This document shows positions 55,901-64,000 of a stretch of 64,000 nucleotides of DNA, piece after piece. The position numbers were made by a program, and so were the translations under genes. The DNA comes from Tridacna crocea. Its lineage: Eukaryota > Mollusca > Bivalvia > Cardiida > Cardiidae. The notes beneath the pieces were generated by a model, which saw nothing but the letters and a program-made list of their open reading frames with translations, searched no databases and was not told where the DNA came from. The stretch lies in contig OX031059.1 of the NCBI GenBank assembly GCA_943736015.1, positions 19,902,001 to 19,966,000 of the forward strand, given 5' to 3'. The stretch's first letter is position 1; each line of letters starts with the position of its first letter.

Positions 55901-58900
55901 TAGTAATATTTGAATTTTTTGTCTGCATGTGCTTTCAGTTTGATGAAATCTAAAATTTTGTTGTTTTGTGAAGAGCTATATCTTTACCAAAACATAGATC
56001 AATTTAACTTTTAAGCAGATGACAAAATTTTTTACTCTTCCAATTTGATAGCATATGCAGACAATGAAATTAAACTCGAAAACTGAAATCTGTCTTGGGA
56101 AGGGTAGAAAACATTGTTACCAGCATGTTCTCGTTTTCCAACAATGTTTTTAAAAGTTTTCTTTCTTAGAGTCATAAAAACCAGGGATTGTTATGGAAAG
56201 GGTTAAGGTTTATGTTCCATACAACTCTGAAAGCATAACTATTATGTAGAAAAGTTAGTTGGCGAAAAAGAATAGCAACAGTTTGAAGTTATTCAAAGAC
56301 TTTACAAAAATAATTATAGGCCCAACATCAGCTTCTTGTTCAACAAGATATGAATCGAGTTAAAGACGCTGAGGAGAAAGCCAAGGTGTACAGTCAGCAA
56401 TGTGAGACAAGAATAGCTGAACTTGAGTCCAAACTTTCGGAATTATCAGAAAGTGTTGGGAACTATGAACGTCTTAGGTTTCAAGATCAGCAAAGTATTC
56501 AAGTAAGTATTATTGTAAAGTTTTTTAACCTCATACAAACACGGTTAGCAAAAAAACAGGTCAGTATGGGTATTGAAATGAAGCCAATTTAATGTGGTTG
56601 ATAAGATAGATTAAATCACTGGCTCACATATCCATAGTGTTTTTGAATTAGTCTTGAAGGCTCTCCTTGACACATGAAGGTATATTAAATATTATCATCA
56701 GTATCATGGTTTTTATCAATAAGATCCTTTTTTATTTAATCATGATTCAAAGGACATTATTGGCAGTCAACTGAAGAGGTTGATTGGTTTAAGTTTCCAG
56801 TTTGAAGTTACATACAGGTTTCCCCTCATTTAAACAATTTTTATCTGTCATTATTTCTTATAGGTTAGATAATTGTTTATAGTTTATATTTTTGTGCATG
56901 ATATGTGCATTGTTCTTTCAGAGACTTAAAGAGAGAGTAGCACAGTTAGATCTCGAGAACACAGCTTTAACAGAGGGTGCTCAAAGACGTCCCGAGCTTG
57001 ATGATGGCATTTCTGATATAAATGGACTTGTGGATAGAATCCTGAAACTTAAGGCGCAATTAAGATTCCTGAACTTACAGTCAGAGAAACCTGTCAATGT
57101 GGAAGGTACTTAGTGTATATCATACCTCTGTACCACTGTATAGTTTGAAATCATTAATATTTGCTGGTCTGTAATTTTACCAGAATTACAAGTATTTTCT
57201 CGTTTTCCAAAAATGTTTTTTTCGAAAGCCTTCTTTCTCAATACTGTTAAAGTCAGGAATGTGAGGTAAAGGGTTGATCTATGGTCCACAATAATTTATT
57301 GAGGTCGACCCATGAAGATTGAGGGTATACTGGAATTGTTTGTCTGTGTATGTTTCTATCTTCTCTTTCTATGATACATTAGACTTAGTTTGGCTGAAAA
57401 TTTGGAGAAAGCTTTTTTAATCTGAGCAGTTGTGCAACTGCTATTTAGATTTAGCTTTATGAACCATAAAAAGAGTTGTGGCCCTTTGAATTTGTTTTCT
57501 GATTCAGTGACAAGGTTACTGGTGGAGTAGGGAGGTAATTCCCTGGCCTTTGATAGTTTTACCTTTCGGATATCTGCTTGTATTTGTTGTTAAACCTTTC
57601 CTAAACAACAGATTTTGGACTCTTCCAAACCAAAAGAGTTTGCAGATGACAATTTTAGATTTGGAGAAAATGGCAGAAAGTTCTCAAGAAGGGTAGAAAA
57701 CACTGGGAAAAGGAGAAATTGCTCATTATGAGCAATTTCTCCTTTTCCCTCAGTGTTTTCAAAAGACTTTTACAGCAGACACATAAAAACCAGGGTTTTT
57801 TTGGGAAAGGGTTAAATATGATATAAAGATACAAAGGGTCAGTTGAACAACGAAAGGCTATCTCGGCCCACTTTTCTGCTGATTTCAGCTCACCTGAGCA
57901 GGTTGAGCTCACGATCAGCTATTGTGATCACTCACAGTCTGTTGTTGTCCGTCATCTGTTCATGGGAACATTCATCAGCATGTCCATCCATCTGTGTGTC
58001 TGTCCGTTCATATTGTTTTTCTTTACACTACAGCATCTACAAATATTAACTAACCAGCACAAAACTTGGTCAAATGTATATGACATTAAGATCTCAAATG
58101 AGATTGATTATGGGTCTAATTTGACCTGAATGACCAGAGTTATTTGCCCTTGAATTAGACAGATTGCTGCATTTGACTTTGGTTACCCTCTAGCATCTAA
58201 AAATGTAAACCAATAAACACCAGGCGTGGTCAGATCATATCTGACAGTAACATCACGGATGTGGTAATTATGGGTCTAATTGGACTAGAATGATTGGAGT
58301 TATTTGCCCTGAAGTTAGAAAAATGTTTGTATTTGACTTTGTTTAAACTCTAGCAGCTGTCAAAATATATATGACAATAAGATTTCAGATGAATTTGAAT
58401 ATTGGTCTTATCAGACCAGAACATTTGGGGTTATCTTTCCTTGAATTAGAAAAATTGCTATATTTGACTTTGTTTACACTTCAGCATCTACAAACAAAAA
58501 TAATCAGCATCAAACTTGCATCAAATATATGACCAGAAGATCTCTGATGAGTTGCATTATTGTTCTAATTGGAATTATTGTATTTATCTTCATTGTAGAC
58601 CTTTACTGCTTAGTACTCAGGTGAGATATATAGGACCATCATGGTGCTCTTGTTTCTTTTTTTCACTCTGTTTGCTCATTATTTAGAGTTGATCATGGAT
58701 GATGGAGATATGGAGCATCCTCTATGTAAAAAGTACAGAGAGGAACTGGAACAGCTGAAAGATGAATTTGAGAGATATCGTCTGAGAGCACAGTCAGTTC
58801 TCAAGAATAAAAAGGTTTGAGCTTTATGCTTTTGTTGGTTTATACCTCAGATCACAAGGTTAATTTTAGTAGTTGTTTTAGGTTTGCCTGTGGCCTCTCA

Positions 58901-61900
58901 ACACTTTTTCAGAAAAAATGAAACATTAGCATCTTTTGGGTGAAAAAATGCAGTATAAAGTAGATCCAGTGAAAAGCTTTATTCTCATGAATTGAAGGAT
59001 TTTACAAAGTCAATTGTCGTGAAGGATCTATGTACTGATTTTGATTGGGTAAACTTATTCTTGATCCAAGTTCACCTAGCATTGCAAATTGCATTCTAGA
59101 TCTAATTCTAGATTTGGGAAGTAAATCATATTTGACTGGCTTAGCCAAAATGGTTTGGCAAATGAGAAGTTATGTTACTTATAACTTAGAAAACTCTTGA
59201 GAAATAGACTAATTATTTGATTAATTTTTTACCACATGTTCCTGAGTTTTGATGACCTAAAAGCAAAGAAATTGTGGAACCAACATTTTCTCCTTTTTTC
59301 ACAATGTTTTTTGCCCTGTCACAGACAGAAATCATAATTAGAGCTACATTTAATATGTTTCCTGCAAATGCTGTCACTTTGGTCCTGTTTGAAAATTTGT
59401 CATTTGGTTTGTGAATGCAGGCCCTGAACTCTCTACAAGAAAACAAAATTTCAGACTGGTCAACATTGGAAACTGTTACTGAGAACAAATTACATTATGC
59501 CTAAACTGATCAGATTTGTCTCTGGTGAGATGCAAACCTATTTCGAAAAGGAAAAAGAAAATGCTTATTAATCTCACTTCTTGTCCAGCAGTGTTTCCAA
59601 TGGCATCTCATTTTAAACACATTGTTTTCATCTACAAATGCTGACAATATGGCTTGCAACACCTGAAAAGGGGCATGCAGACATATGTGCAGGCTAATCC
59701 GAGATGGCACTTAACAACTGCATTTGATTTTGTACAGCAGGAGACATGTATGACAGAGAAAATGTCATAAGAACAGAAAGTATTGTCAGGGATTAGCCTG
59801 GACGGACTGCCCAGACTGGTCTGGGATGACACTTTATGTATATGGCTAAATGCCCCTTTTTGCGTCCTGCACTGTTTCAGACCATAAAAAGCAGTATAAA
59901 ATTTTCAGTCAGTAAAGAGTCCCCAGTGCTGGCATTCACCAACCATTTATTATAACTAATTCTCAGAATTTTTTTTTTTAATTTGAAAGTAAGGCAAGTT
60001 CAGATTGGCCTATTGGTTAATATATTGTGTTATAAATTACTTTATAAATAGAAATATTTAAGGAAACTTTATAAATAGAAATATTAAAGGAAAGTAAAAC
60101 TAAACGGCAGTGAATACTGCCCCAATTGAACCCCTGTAAACTTTTGGTAGATATACTTAATTTTTTACCAAATGACAAAATTTCAGGTTGGTCTAAATTG
60201 AAAGCATTTGCAGACGACAAAATGAATTTGATTAAAGAATTGAAATTTGTTTTAGGGAGGGAAGAAAACATTGTGGGAAAAGGAGAAAATGCTGGTTACC
60301 AGCATTTTCTCCTTTTCCCACAATGTTTTCTAAAGGCTTCTTTCACAGAGGTTTTCAAAGTTGGGATTGTGTGGTAAAGAGTTAAAAAAAGAAATGAAAT
60401 GTTACGCATGATATTTTATGGGGTACTTGTTTGTTATTGTGCAGGAGACCACACACACTAAAGATGAGGAGCTCCTTAAAGATCATGTCAATGAGCTGAG
60501 AGAAAAACTGAGGTCACAACACTTACAACAGGAAGATGAGTTGGAACATTTCAGGCAAAGAGAGGAAAACCTGCGGAAGACATTGTTGATGCTTCAAGAA
60601 AAACACAAACAAGAGGTGGGTTTGTTTGTTTTATACAATATTAATTTTGATTAATACCAAGAGAGGAAAACAGAAGTAAGATGTTTTCCTTCGAGAAAAA
60701 CACAAAAAGTTTGTTAGTTTGTTCTTTCAATATATGTTCATTTATATAGGAGGCTGTTCAGATTTTTATATGCCTGAACGGTCATATTATGTTACGGCCT
60801 TGGTAGATTGTCCATCTGTCTGTCTGTTACCAATTTCTTGTTTGTGCAACTCCTCCTACAGTTTCTATTAAAATAAGTTTAAACTTACCATATTGAATCT
60901 CTGTGATGTGTACCTGTTTTGCAAAGGTTTATTACAATATCACCAAATTTTCAAAATGTTTGATTACGTAGATTGTAACAATTACCAGGACCATTCTGTT
61001 GTCACAACAAAGTCAAAGTCTTGAATGAAGTTTATCAAAGCATGTAAACCCTTTACCAAACAATCCCATGGTTTTTACGACCCTGAGGTGCCTTTTGAAA
61101 ACATTACGGGAAAAGGAGAAAATGTTGTTAACCAGCATTTTCTTCTTTTCCCACAATGTTTTCTACCCTACTTGAAACAAAGTTATGTTTATTTTGTTGT
61201 CTGCAATTGCTTTCAATTTGGGCCAGTCCTAAATTTTGTTGTTTGGTAAAGAGTTAAATAACTTCATAATATTTGCCATATCTAGATCAGCCAGATGCAG
61301 ACTGAACACCATGCTCAGCTGCAGGAGTTTGAAGAAGAGCTGAAAAAACAGAGAGATAGGACAGTGTCAATGCTGGCAGAGAAAGAGAGAGAAATCGAAA
61401 CGTTGCGAGCAACTTCTACACAGAGAATTCAGTCAGATTACATCATGCGCTACAGGTATGAAGGTTTCATTCCTTTTTTTGTTCAGTTTAACCCTTTACC
61501 TCACTGCAAAGTTTTAGACCTATCCAAATTGAAAGCATTTGCAGACAAAAATTTTATACTGGCTCAAATGACTCGGTTTTTCTTTGATAAGGTTGAAAAC
61601 TTTGTGGAAAAAGGAGAAAATGCTGGTTACCAGCATTTTCTCCTTTTCCCTCAATGTTTTCAAAAGACTTCTTCCTCATGGTCATTAAAAGTCATCATAG
61701 TGTAGTAAAGGGTTAACTCAACCAAACAATCCCATATTTTACCAATCCAGAAAAAAAGGCTTTTGAAAACATTGTGTGAAAAGGAGTAAAATGCTGGTAC
61801 CAGTATTTTCTTCCTATCCCACAATATTTTCTATTCAGTTGAAGAACTGTTCCAATATCTTGGCTACATTTAATTTGTTGTCTGAAAAATGCCTTAGGTA

Positions 61901-63545
61901 TGGACGCGTCTACTCTTAAGTTTTGTTGTTGTTGTTGTTGTCAGAAAAGAGAAAATGATGGTATGCAGCATTTTCTGTTTTTTTCCACAATGCTTTCCTC
62001 TCTTTCACAAACAAATCCTGTAGTTTGAAGCCGATCGAGAATATTGTCTTCAAGAATATTGGATACAGACTAGACGAAAATTTTATTGTTTGGTAGGGGT
62101 TAGTGCTGTTTTAACTCTTACCTCTTTACCAAAAAACAAAATTTTAGACTGGTCAAAATTGAAAGCACTTACAGACAACAAAATAAATATAAGTAAAAAA
62201 AGTTGAAATTTGTTTCCTGTAGAGTAGAAAAAATTGTGGAAAAAGGAGAAAATACCAGCATTTTTTCCCACATTTTTTTCCAAAAGGTTTCTATCTCAGG
62301 GTCATAAAAACCAGGATTGTTTGAGAAAGGGTTTACATAATATCAGTGCCATTTATGTAACAGCCCAATAACGCTTGTTTGTCCTGTTTGTTCACATATG
62401 TTCACATACCTTCAGTAGGACACTATTTGGCTATGCAGGATCCCTCCCTGAGAGGAAAAAAACCCAGGAAAACCTGTTAGGATTTAATTCTAGAATATAG
62501 AATCTTTTTAGACATAGTTTAACATCTCTGTGCAATAGACATAGCTCGATCTATCAGTTGTAATATTGTAAGTTTCATATATATAGATGGAATGAAATGA
62601 TAAAATTTCTAGAAACTTTGATTTATGGCAATAGTTCTCTAAACAATCATGATATATATCTCATGTTGTGTGGCACAAATATGCTACCATACTGTAGTTT
62701 TGAAAATTGGATCAAAATGTTTTATATAATTACCTTAACCCATTACCACACAATCTTGACTTTTAACGACCCTGAGAAAGAGGCCTTTTGAAAACATTGT
62801 GGGAAAAGGAGAAAATGCTGGTAAACAGCATTTTCTCCTTTTCCCACAATGTTTTCTATTCTTCTAAAGTCAATTTTCAATTTTTGAGTGACATTCATTT
62901 TGTCTTGTGCAAATGCTTCCAATTTGGACAAGATTAATGAGTTAATCAGATGGGGCCCAGGGTTTTTTCAGTTCTATTGTTTTTAAGCTGTTTTTTTCTC
63001 AGAAAATGCATGACGAAAGATTCCTTAGAGTTCACTGGCAAAAAATTTCTGGTTGCAGGTCCAACTATGATATGGGAGGAGCATCGTCAGAGAGACCCAG
63101 TTTAGAGGATGAAGCCGTAGAAAGACTGTTAACGACACCTCCTAGTGGACAAGGGGAAATGACTCTTCTTTATTTCGCTCAGGAACAAGCCCGTAAAGAT
63201 GTTGACATAAATAGTTTAAGAAAACAGAAGCGAGAGTTAGAGATGGCTCTTAGGGAACTACAGATGAATTCAAGCATGAAGCAAGAACAGTTGTATGAGG
63301 AGATAGATCGTCTGAAGGAAGAAGTCAGAAAGTTGGAGAGAAGTAAAAATCGAGAGGGTGCTAATTTGGAATACTTGAAAAATGTGACTTATAAGTTTCT
63401 CATTTGTCATGACCCGTCGGGAAAGCAGCAAATGTTGAATGCAATAACAACAATACTACAGTTCAGCCCGCAAGAAAAAACGTCAGTGCAATCGGTGAAC
63501 AGAAGCTGGTGGACATCGGGATCACGAACAGAAAAAAAGCTTTAA
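46869..63545 (+). CDS. GCC1: GRIP-domain golgin, GCC1 (GCC88)-like, 11 exons
   Basis: Eleven exons, listed separately, join in frame to 735 residues (human GCC1 is about 775). The protein is almost wholly charged, heptad-like coiled coil. Residues ~672-719 form a GRIP domain: LEYLKNVTYKFLI, with the conserved Tyr at 679 that in this family contacts Arl1-GTP, then a hydrophobic helix and LQFSPQEK. The N-terminal LLKTIEDQ and the DVIAAYKGVLKEKEALE segment, plus LKDEFERYRLRAQSVLKNK in the middle, match GCC1 rather than golgin-97, golgin-245 or GCC2. Known role of the family: recruited by Arl1 to the trans-Golgi, tethering endosome-derived vesicles. All junctions are GT-AG with consistent phase. 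ATG 46869 is preferred; an in-frame ATG at 46854 would add five residues. Confidence 0.93.
47565..47794 (+). CDS. GCC1: GCC1-like, exon 2
   Basis: Acceptor ctgtaatttcag, 230 nt, donor GTATGT. It begins DVIAAYKGVLKEKEALEKSV, one of the best conserved GCC1 stretches. A low-complexity Ser/Asp/Arg/Glu linker follows (SDAGSDRGRESDRESEDGS), a likely phosphorylated hinge. A palindromic TTAA element starts 40 bp after the exon. Confidence 0.9.
47834..48062 (+). mobile_element. TTAA-palindrome element in GCC1 intron 2
   Basis: Full length. The palindrome centre reads GCTGGAAACTAGC. It begins 40 bp after the exon-2 donor. Confidence 0.88.
48084..48315 (-). mobile_element. TTAA-palindrome element in GCC1 intron 2
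   Basis: Left TTAA intact, right TCAA; 22 bp from the previous copy in opposite orientation. Confidence 0.8.
48391..48620 (+). mobile_element. TTAA-palindrome element in GCC1 intron 2
   Basis: Right TTAA intact, left GTAACTCTTTACCAC; the third copy in 0.8 kb. Confidence 0.8.
49143..49372 (-). mobile_element. TTAA-palindrome element in GCC1 intron 2
   Basis: Left TCAA, right TTAA; long palindrome with AACAGTGTGGG matched by CCCACAGTGTT, apart from one arm base. Confidence 0.85.
50359..50505 (+). CDS. GCC1: GCC1-like, exon 3
   Basis: Acceptor tttaactaatag, 49 codons in phase 0, donor GTGTAA. Coiled coil: EIQELQSQVETLSTSLLTLT followed by EEKSKLEANYIAEKKSLK. Confidence 0.9.
50538..50925 (+). 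mobile_element. Two TTAA-palindrome elements in GCC1 intron 3
   Basis: The first (50538-50723) lacks part of its right arm and flank; the second (to 50925) is worn, with GTCAGCTGCAAATGCTTTAA still readable. Confidence 0.65.
51299..51530 (-). mobile_element. TTAA-palindrome element in GCC1 intron 3
   Basis: Both TTAA ends; the palindrome has one central arm mismatch (GGTTACCGGC). Confidence 0.85.
51654..51882 (-). mobile_element. TTAA-palindrome element in GCC1 intron 3
   Basis: Both TTAA ends; the inner palindrome is perfect. Confidence 0.87.
52096..52185 (+). CDS. GCC1: GCC1-like, exon 4
   Basis: Acceptor ctacaattttag, 30 codons in phase 0, donor GTATAT. Coiled coil: QELEELQRKTQDLSKKLDYQ. 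A palindromic element begins only 14 bp downstream of the donor. Confidence 0.88.
52200..52438 (+). mobile_element. TTAA-palindrome element with a variant centre, next to exon 4
   Basis: Starts 14 bp after the exon-4 donor. The centre reads GAAATTGCTCGTAACGAGCA rather than the usual AAATGCTGGTAACCAGC, and both arms differ in concert, so the hairpin is kept. Confidence 0.8.
52435..52856. mobile_element. Two more TTAA-palindrome elements sharing TTAA junctions
   Basis: A minus copy missing its right arm (52435-52627) shares TTAA with the copy before it and with the plus copy after it (52624-52856). Confidence 0.75.
52946..53655. mobile_element. hAT-like non-autonomous element in GCC1 intron 4
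   Basis: Ends AGGGTTTTCC and GGAAAACCCT are inverted copies. The outer 8 bp, GATGGAAT and GATGGAAA, differ at one base, as expected for an aged 8-bp target duplication of hAT-type elements. Subterminal 'GGGGGTCA' and 'TGACGCA' repeats occur near both ends (52970-53030; 53565-53645). No transposase frame is visible; an 83-codon minus frame at 53141-53392 resembles nothing I know. Confidence 0.65.
54024..54302. mobile_element. Two deleted TTAA-palindrome elements before GCC1 exon 5
   Basis: The first (54024-54150, minus) has both ends but no palindrome. The second (54147-54302, plus) shares the TTAA and is decayed. A left-end fragment also lies at 53735-53825. Confidence 0.65.
54455..54778 (+). 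CDS. GCC1: GCC1-like, exon 5
   Basis: Acceptor cttttgttatcag, 108 codons in phase 0, donor GTACTA (weak). Continuous coiled coil with clear heptads (for example LQSQLKTLRDQLVRAQIK), ending SLQKETEELK. Confidence 0.92.
55351..55565 (+). mobile_element. TTAA-palindrome element in GCC1 intron 5
   Basis: Left TTAA intact; small deletions in the right arm and in the GTCGTCTGCAAA flank. Confidence 0.8.
55774..56205. mobile_element. Two worn TTAA-palindrome elements in GCC1 intron 5
   Basis: Plus copy 55774-55978, palindrome mostly lost; minus copy to 56205 with the right TTAA intact and a deleted centre (ACATTGTTACCAGCATG). Confidence 0.65.
56320..56502 (+). CDS. GCC1: GCC1-like, exon 6
   Basis: Acceptor aataattatag, 61 codons in phase 0, donor GTAAGT. 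Coiled coil with RIAELESKLSELSESVGNYE. The polypyrimidine tract before the acceptor is poor. Confidence 0.9.
56922..57105 (+). CDS. GCC1: GCC1-like, exon 7
   Basis: Acceptor attgttctttcag, 184 nt ending in phase 1, donor GTACTT. It begins RLKERVAQLDLENTAL, contains a short break DDGISDINGL, and returns to helix (ILKLKAQLRFL). Confidence 0.9.
57165..57276 (-). mobile_element. TTAA-palindrome element, right-half fragment
   Basis: Right palindrome arm plus GTCAGGAATGTGAGGTAAAG, 60 bp after GCC1 exon 7. Confidence 0.55.
57590..57815 (-). mobile_element. TTAA-palindrome element with a variant centre
   Basis: Both TTAA ends. The centre reads GAAATTGCTCATTATGAGCA, again changed in both arms together. 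Confidence 0.82.
57880..58650 (+). mobile_element. Interspersed repeat with degenerate internal units, GCC1 intron 7
   Basis: Left AGCTCACCTGAGCAGG and right CTCAGGTGAGATATATAGGA form inverted ends. Inside, units of about 170-190 bp repeat the words TATTTGACTTTG and GAGTTATTTGCCCTTGAA. Confidence 0.65.
58687..58814 (+). CDS. GCC1: GCC1-like, exon 8
   Basis: Acceptor ctcattatttag, 128 nt, donor GTTTGA (weak). Too short and lacking a favourable start codon to show up as a long ORF; found by phase and homology. It carries YREELEQLKDEFERYRLRAQ and SVLKNKK, the most conserved central block of GCC1. Confidence 0.9.
59221..59600. mobile_element. Two worn TTAA-palindrome elements in GCC1 intron 8
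   Basis: Plus copy 59221-59412 with palindrome half lost; minus remnant from 59428 (AAACAAAATTTCAGACTGGT). Confidence 0.6.
59652..59880. mobile_element. GC-palindrome MITE, copy 4
   Basis: GTGCAGGCTAATCCGAGATG on the left and GGATTAGCCTGGACGGACTG on the right; in GCC1 intron 8. Confidence 0.65.
60157..60385 (-). mobile_element. TTAA-palindrome element, reference copy
   Basis: Best-preserved copy of the dominant family. TTAA at each end, terminal repeats of the form TTAACtCtTTACCAaac, and a perfect 67-bp palindrome at 60264-60330 around a single central base. One flank carries GCATTTGCAGACGACAAAAT, the other GGGATTGTGTGGTAAAGAG. About 230 bp, too short to code, so a MITE. TTAA ends suggest a piggyBac-type TTAA target, an inference. 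Strand is set as minus when the GCAGACGAC flank comes first and the centre reads GGTTACC, plus when the centre reads GGTAACC. Confidence 0.9.
60445..60615 (+). CDS. GCC1: GCC1-like, exon 9
   Basis: Acceptor ttgttattgtgcag, 57 codons in phase 0, donor GTGGGT. Coiled coil: LLKDHVNELREKLRSQHLQQ to LRKTLLMLQEKHKQE. Confidence 0.9.
61045..61257 (+). mobile_element. TTAA-palindrome element before GCC1 exon 10
   Basis: Right TTAA intact 28 bp before the exon; palindrome nearly complete. Confidence 0.82.
61286..61455 (+). CDS. GCC1: GCC1-like, exon 10
   Basis: Acceptor catatctag, chosen because the next AG (61290) would give a stop in the required frame. 170 nt, ending two bases into an Arg codon at donor GTATGA. 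Coiled coil: ISQMQTEHHAQLQEFEEELK and MLAEKEREIETLRATS. A palindromic element begins 32 bp after the donor. Confidence 0.9.
61488..61716 (-). mobile_element. TTAA-palindrome element after GCC1 exon 10
   Basis: Both TTAA ends; begins 32 bp after the donor. Its right TTAA (61713-61716) also opens the next copy. Confidence 0.85.
61713..62334. mobile_element. Three further TTAA-palindrome elements in a row
   Basis: Plus copy 61713-61938 (worn, followed by a (GTT)n tract), plus remnant to 62104, and minus copy 62111-62334 with shortened palindrome. Confidence 0.65.
62735..62945 (+). mobile_element. TTAA-palindrome element before GCC1 last exon
   Basis: Both TTAA ends; palindrome perfect except for one base at the centre (GGTAAACAGC). 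Confidence 0.86.
63059..63545 (+). CDS. GCC1: GCC1-like, last exon with GRIP domain
   Basis: Acceptor atttctggttgcag, then 161 codons and TAA. In order: a Ser/Pro-rich linker (DMGGASSERPSLEDE, TTPPSGQ), coiled coil (FAQEQARKDVDINSLRKQKR to KEEVRKLERSKN), the GRIP domain from LEYLKN to SPQEK, and a short Trp-containing tail (NRSWWTSGSRTEKKL). The TAA stop falls in the TTAA that opens a palindromic element, so the last residues and the 3' UTR may have been changed by that insertion. Confidence 0.92.
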
Positions 63546-64000
63546 TCTTTAACAGACAATAAAATTTTAAACTTCTCCAAAATGAAAGCATTTGCAGAGG
63601 ATAAATTCAGTATTGGATTAAGTGACAGAATTTGATTCTTATGGGGGCCAAACTTTGTTGGAGAATCGGGAAACCTTGGTTACCAGCACTTTCTCCTTTT
63701 CAAGCAATGTTTTGTACCTTTTCTGACACAAATTCCATATTTAGCTGCTTACTGTTTTCTGAAAATGCTTTCAGTTTGTGCAATTTATTTTTCAGATTTA
63801 ACCATTCACCAAACAATACTGCGTTTAAAAAACATGAGAAAGATGTCCTTTTAAAAACAGTGCTGGAAATGAGAAAATGCCAATATCTTGCTTACTCTCC
63901 TTTTGGCAGTTTTGTATTCTTTCAAAGTCAAATCCATCAATTTATTAAAATCTAATTTATGGTCTGCAATTGATTGGAATATGGACGTGGTTCAGAGTGA
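63542..64000. mobile_element. TTAA-palindrome elements covering the GCC1 stop codon and 3' flank
   Basis: TTAATCTTTAACAGACAATA at 63542 matches the family's minus-orientation left end, and TGAAAGCATTTGCAGAGGAT follows. The copy continues to about 63795 with a worn centre (CTTGGTTACCAGCAC). A second, plus copy begins at TTAA 63798 and runs to the window edge. The first TTAA contains the TAA stop of the GCC1-like gene. Confidence 0.75.
63558..63563 (+). promoter_or_regulatory. Possible poly(A) signal AATAAA of the GCC1-like gene
   Basis: Canonical hexamer 12 bp after the stop codon, lying inside the first arm of the TTAA element. Very close to the stop for normal use; a weak call from the motif only. 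Confidence 0.25.

Overview
The window is AT-rich nuclear DNA of an animal: it has short GT-AG exons, kilobase introns and very dense non-autonomous repeats. The repeat types (a 156-bp array inside a terminal-inverted-repeat element, and interspersed units ending near a 'gctcacctgagc' block) and the protein sequences point to a mollusc, most likely a bivalve. That assignment is inference from remembered repeat and protein character, not from a search. Nothing prokaryotic is present.

Two genes can be assembled exon by exon with consistent splice phases. (1) On the minus strand, from about 42.2 kb or 33.2 kb down to 4845, lies a major facilitator superfamily transporter of the MFSD1 type. Twelve exons are supported, with a possible tiny first exon at 42155-42161. 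One intron is about 17 kb. The exon that would lie at 26256-28062 is cut in two by a 1704-bp TIR element flanked by TA. Removing the element and one TA restores the frame exactly, so this haplotype carries an apparently recent, probably disabling insertion. (2) On the plus strand, 46869-63545, lies an 11-exon gene for a Golgi coiled-coil golgin with a C-terminal GRIP domain, best matched to GCC1 (GCC88), 735 aa. The two genes are divergent, separated by about 5-13 kb without a recognised gene. They act in different places (lysosomal/vesicular membrane transport, and tethering at the trans-Golgi), and I see no reason to link their functions.

At the far left a terminal-exon-like piece (960-1043, plus) may be the end of another gene.

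Roughly 70 full or partial copies of one short element (about 230 bp, TTAA at both ends, a perfect palindrome of up to 67 bp in the middle) occupy about a fifth of the window, in both orientations. They sit in introns, in intergenic DNA and inside other repeats. Copies occur 14-40 bp downstream of three GCC1 exons, and the stop codon and the nearest AATAAA of GCC1 lie inside one copy. Two copies carry changed palindrome centres in which both arms changed together. Other repeats include two inverted copies of an AT-rich element 16.6 kb apart in the large transporter intron, two inverted copies of a 300-bp 'GGATCC'-ended element, GC-palindrome elements, a hAT-like element, a 473-bp exact tandem duplication, a 29-bp minisatellite and several microsatellites.

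No CRISPR array, rRNA, tRNA or prokaryote-type system was seen. The unusual content is the palindromic element family and its effects on the two genes.
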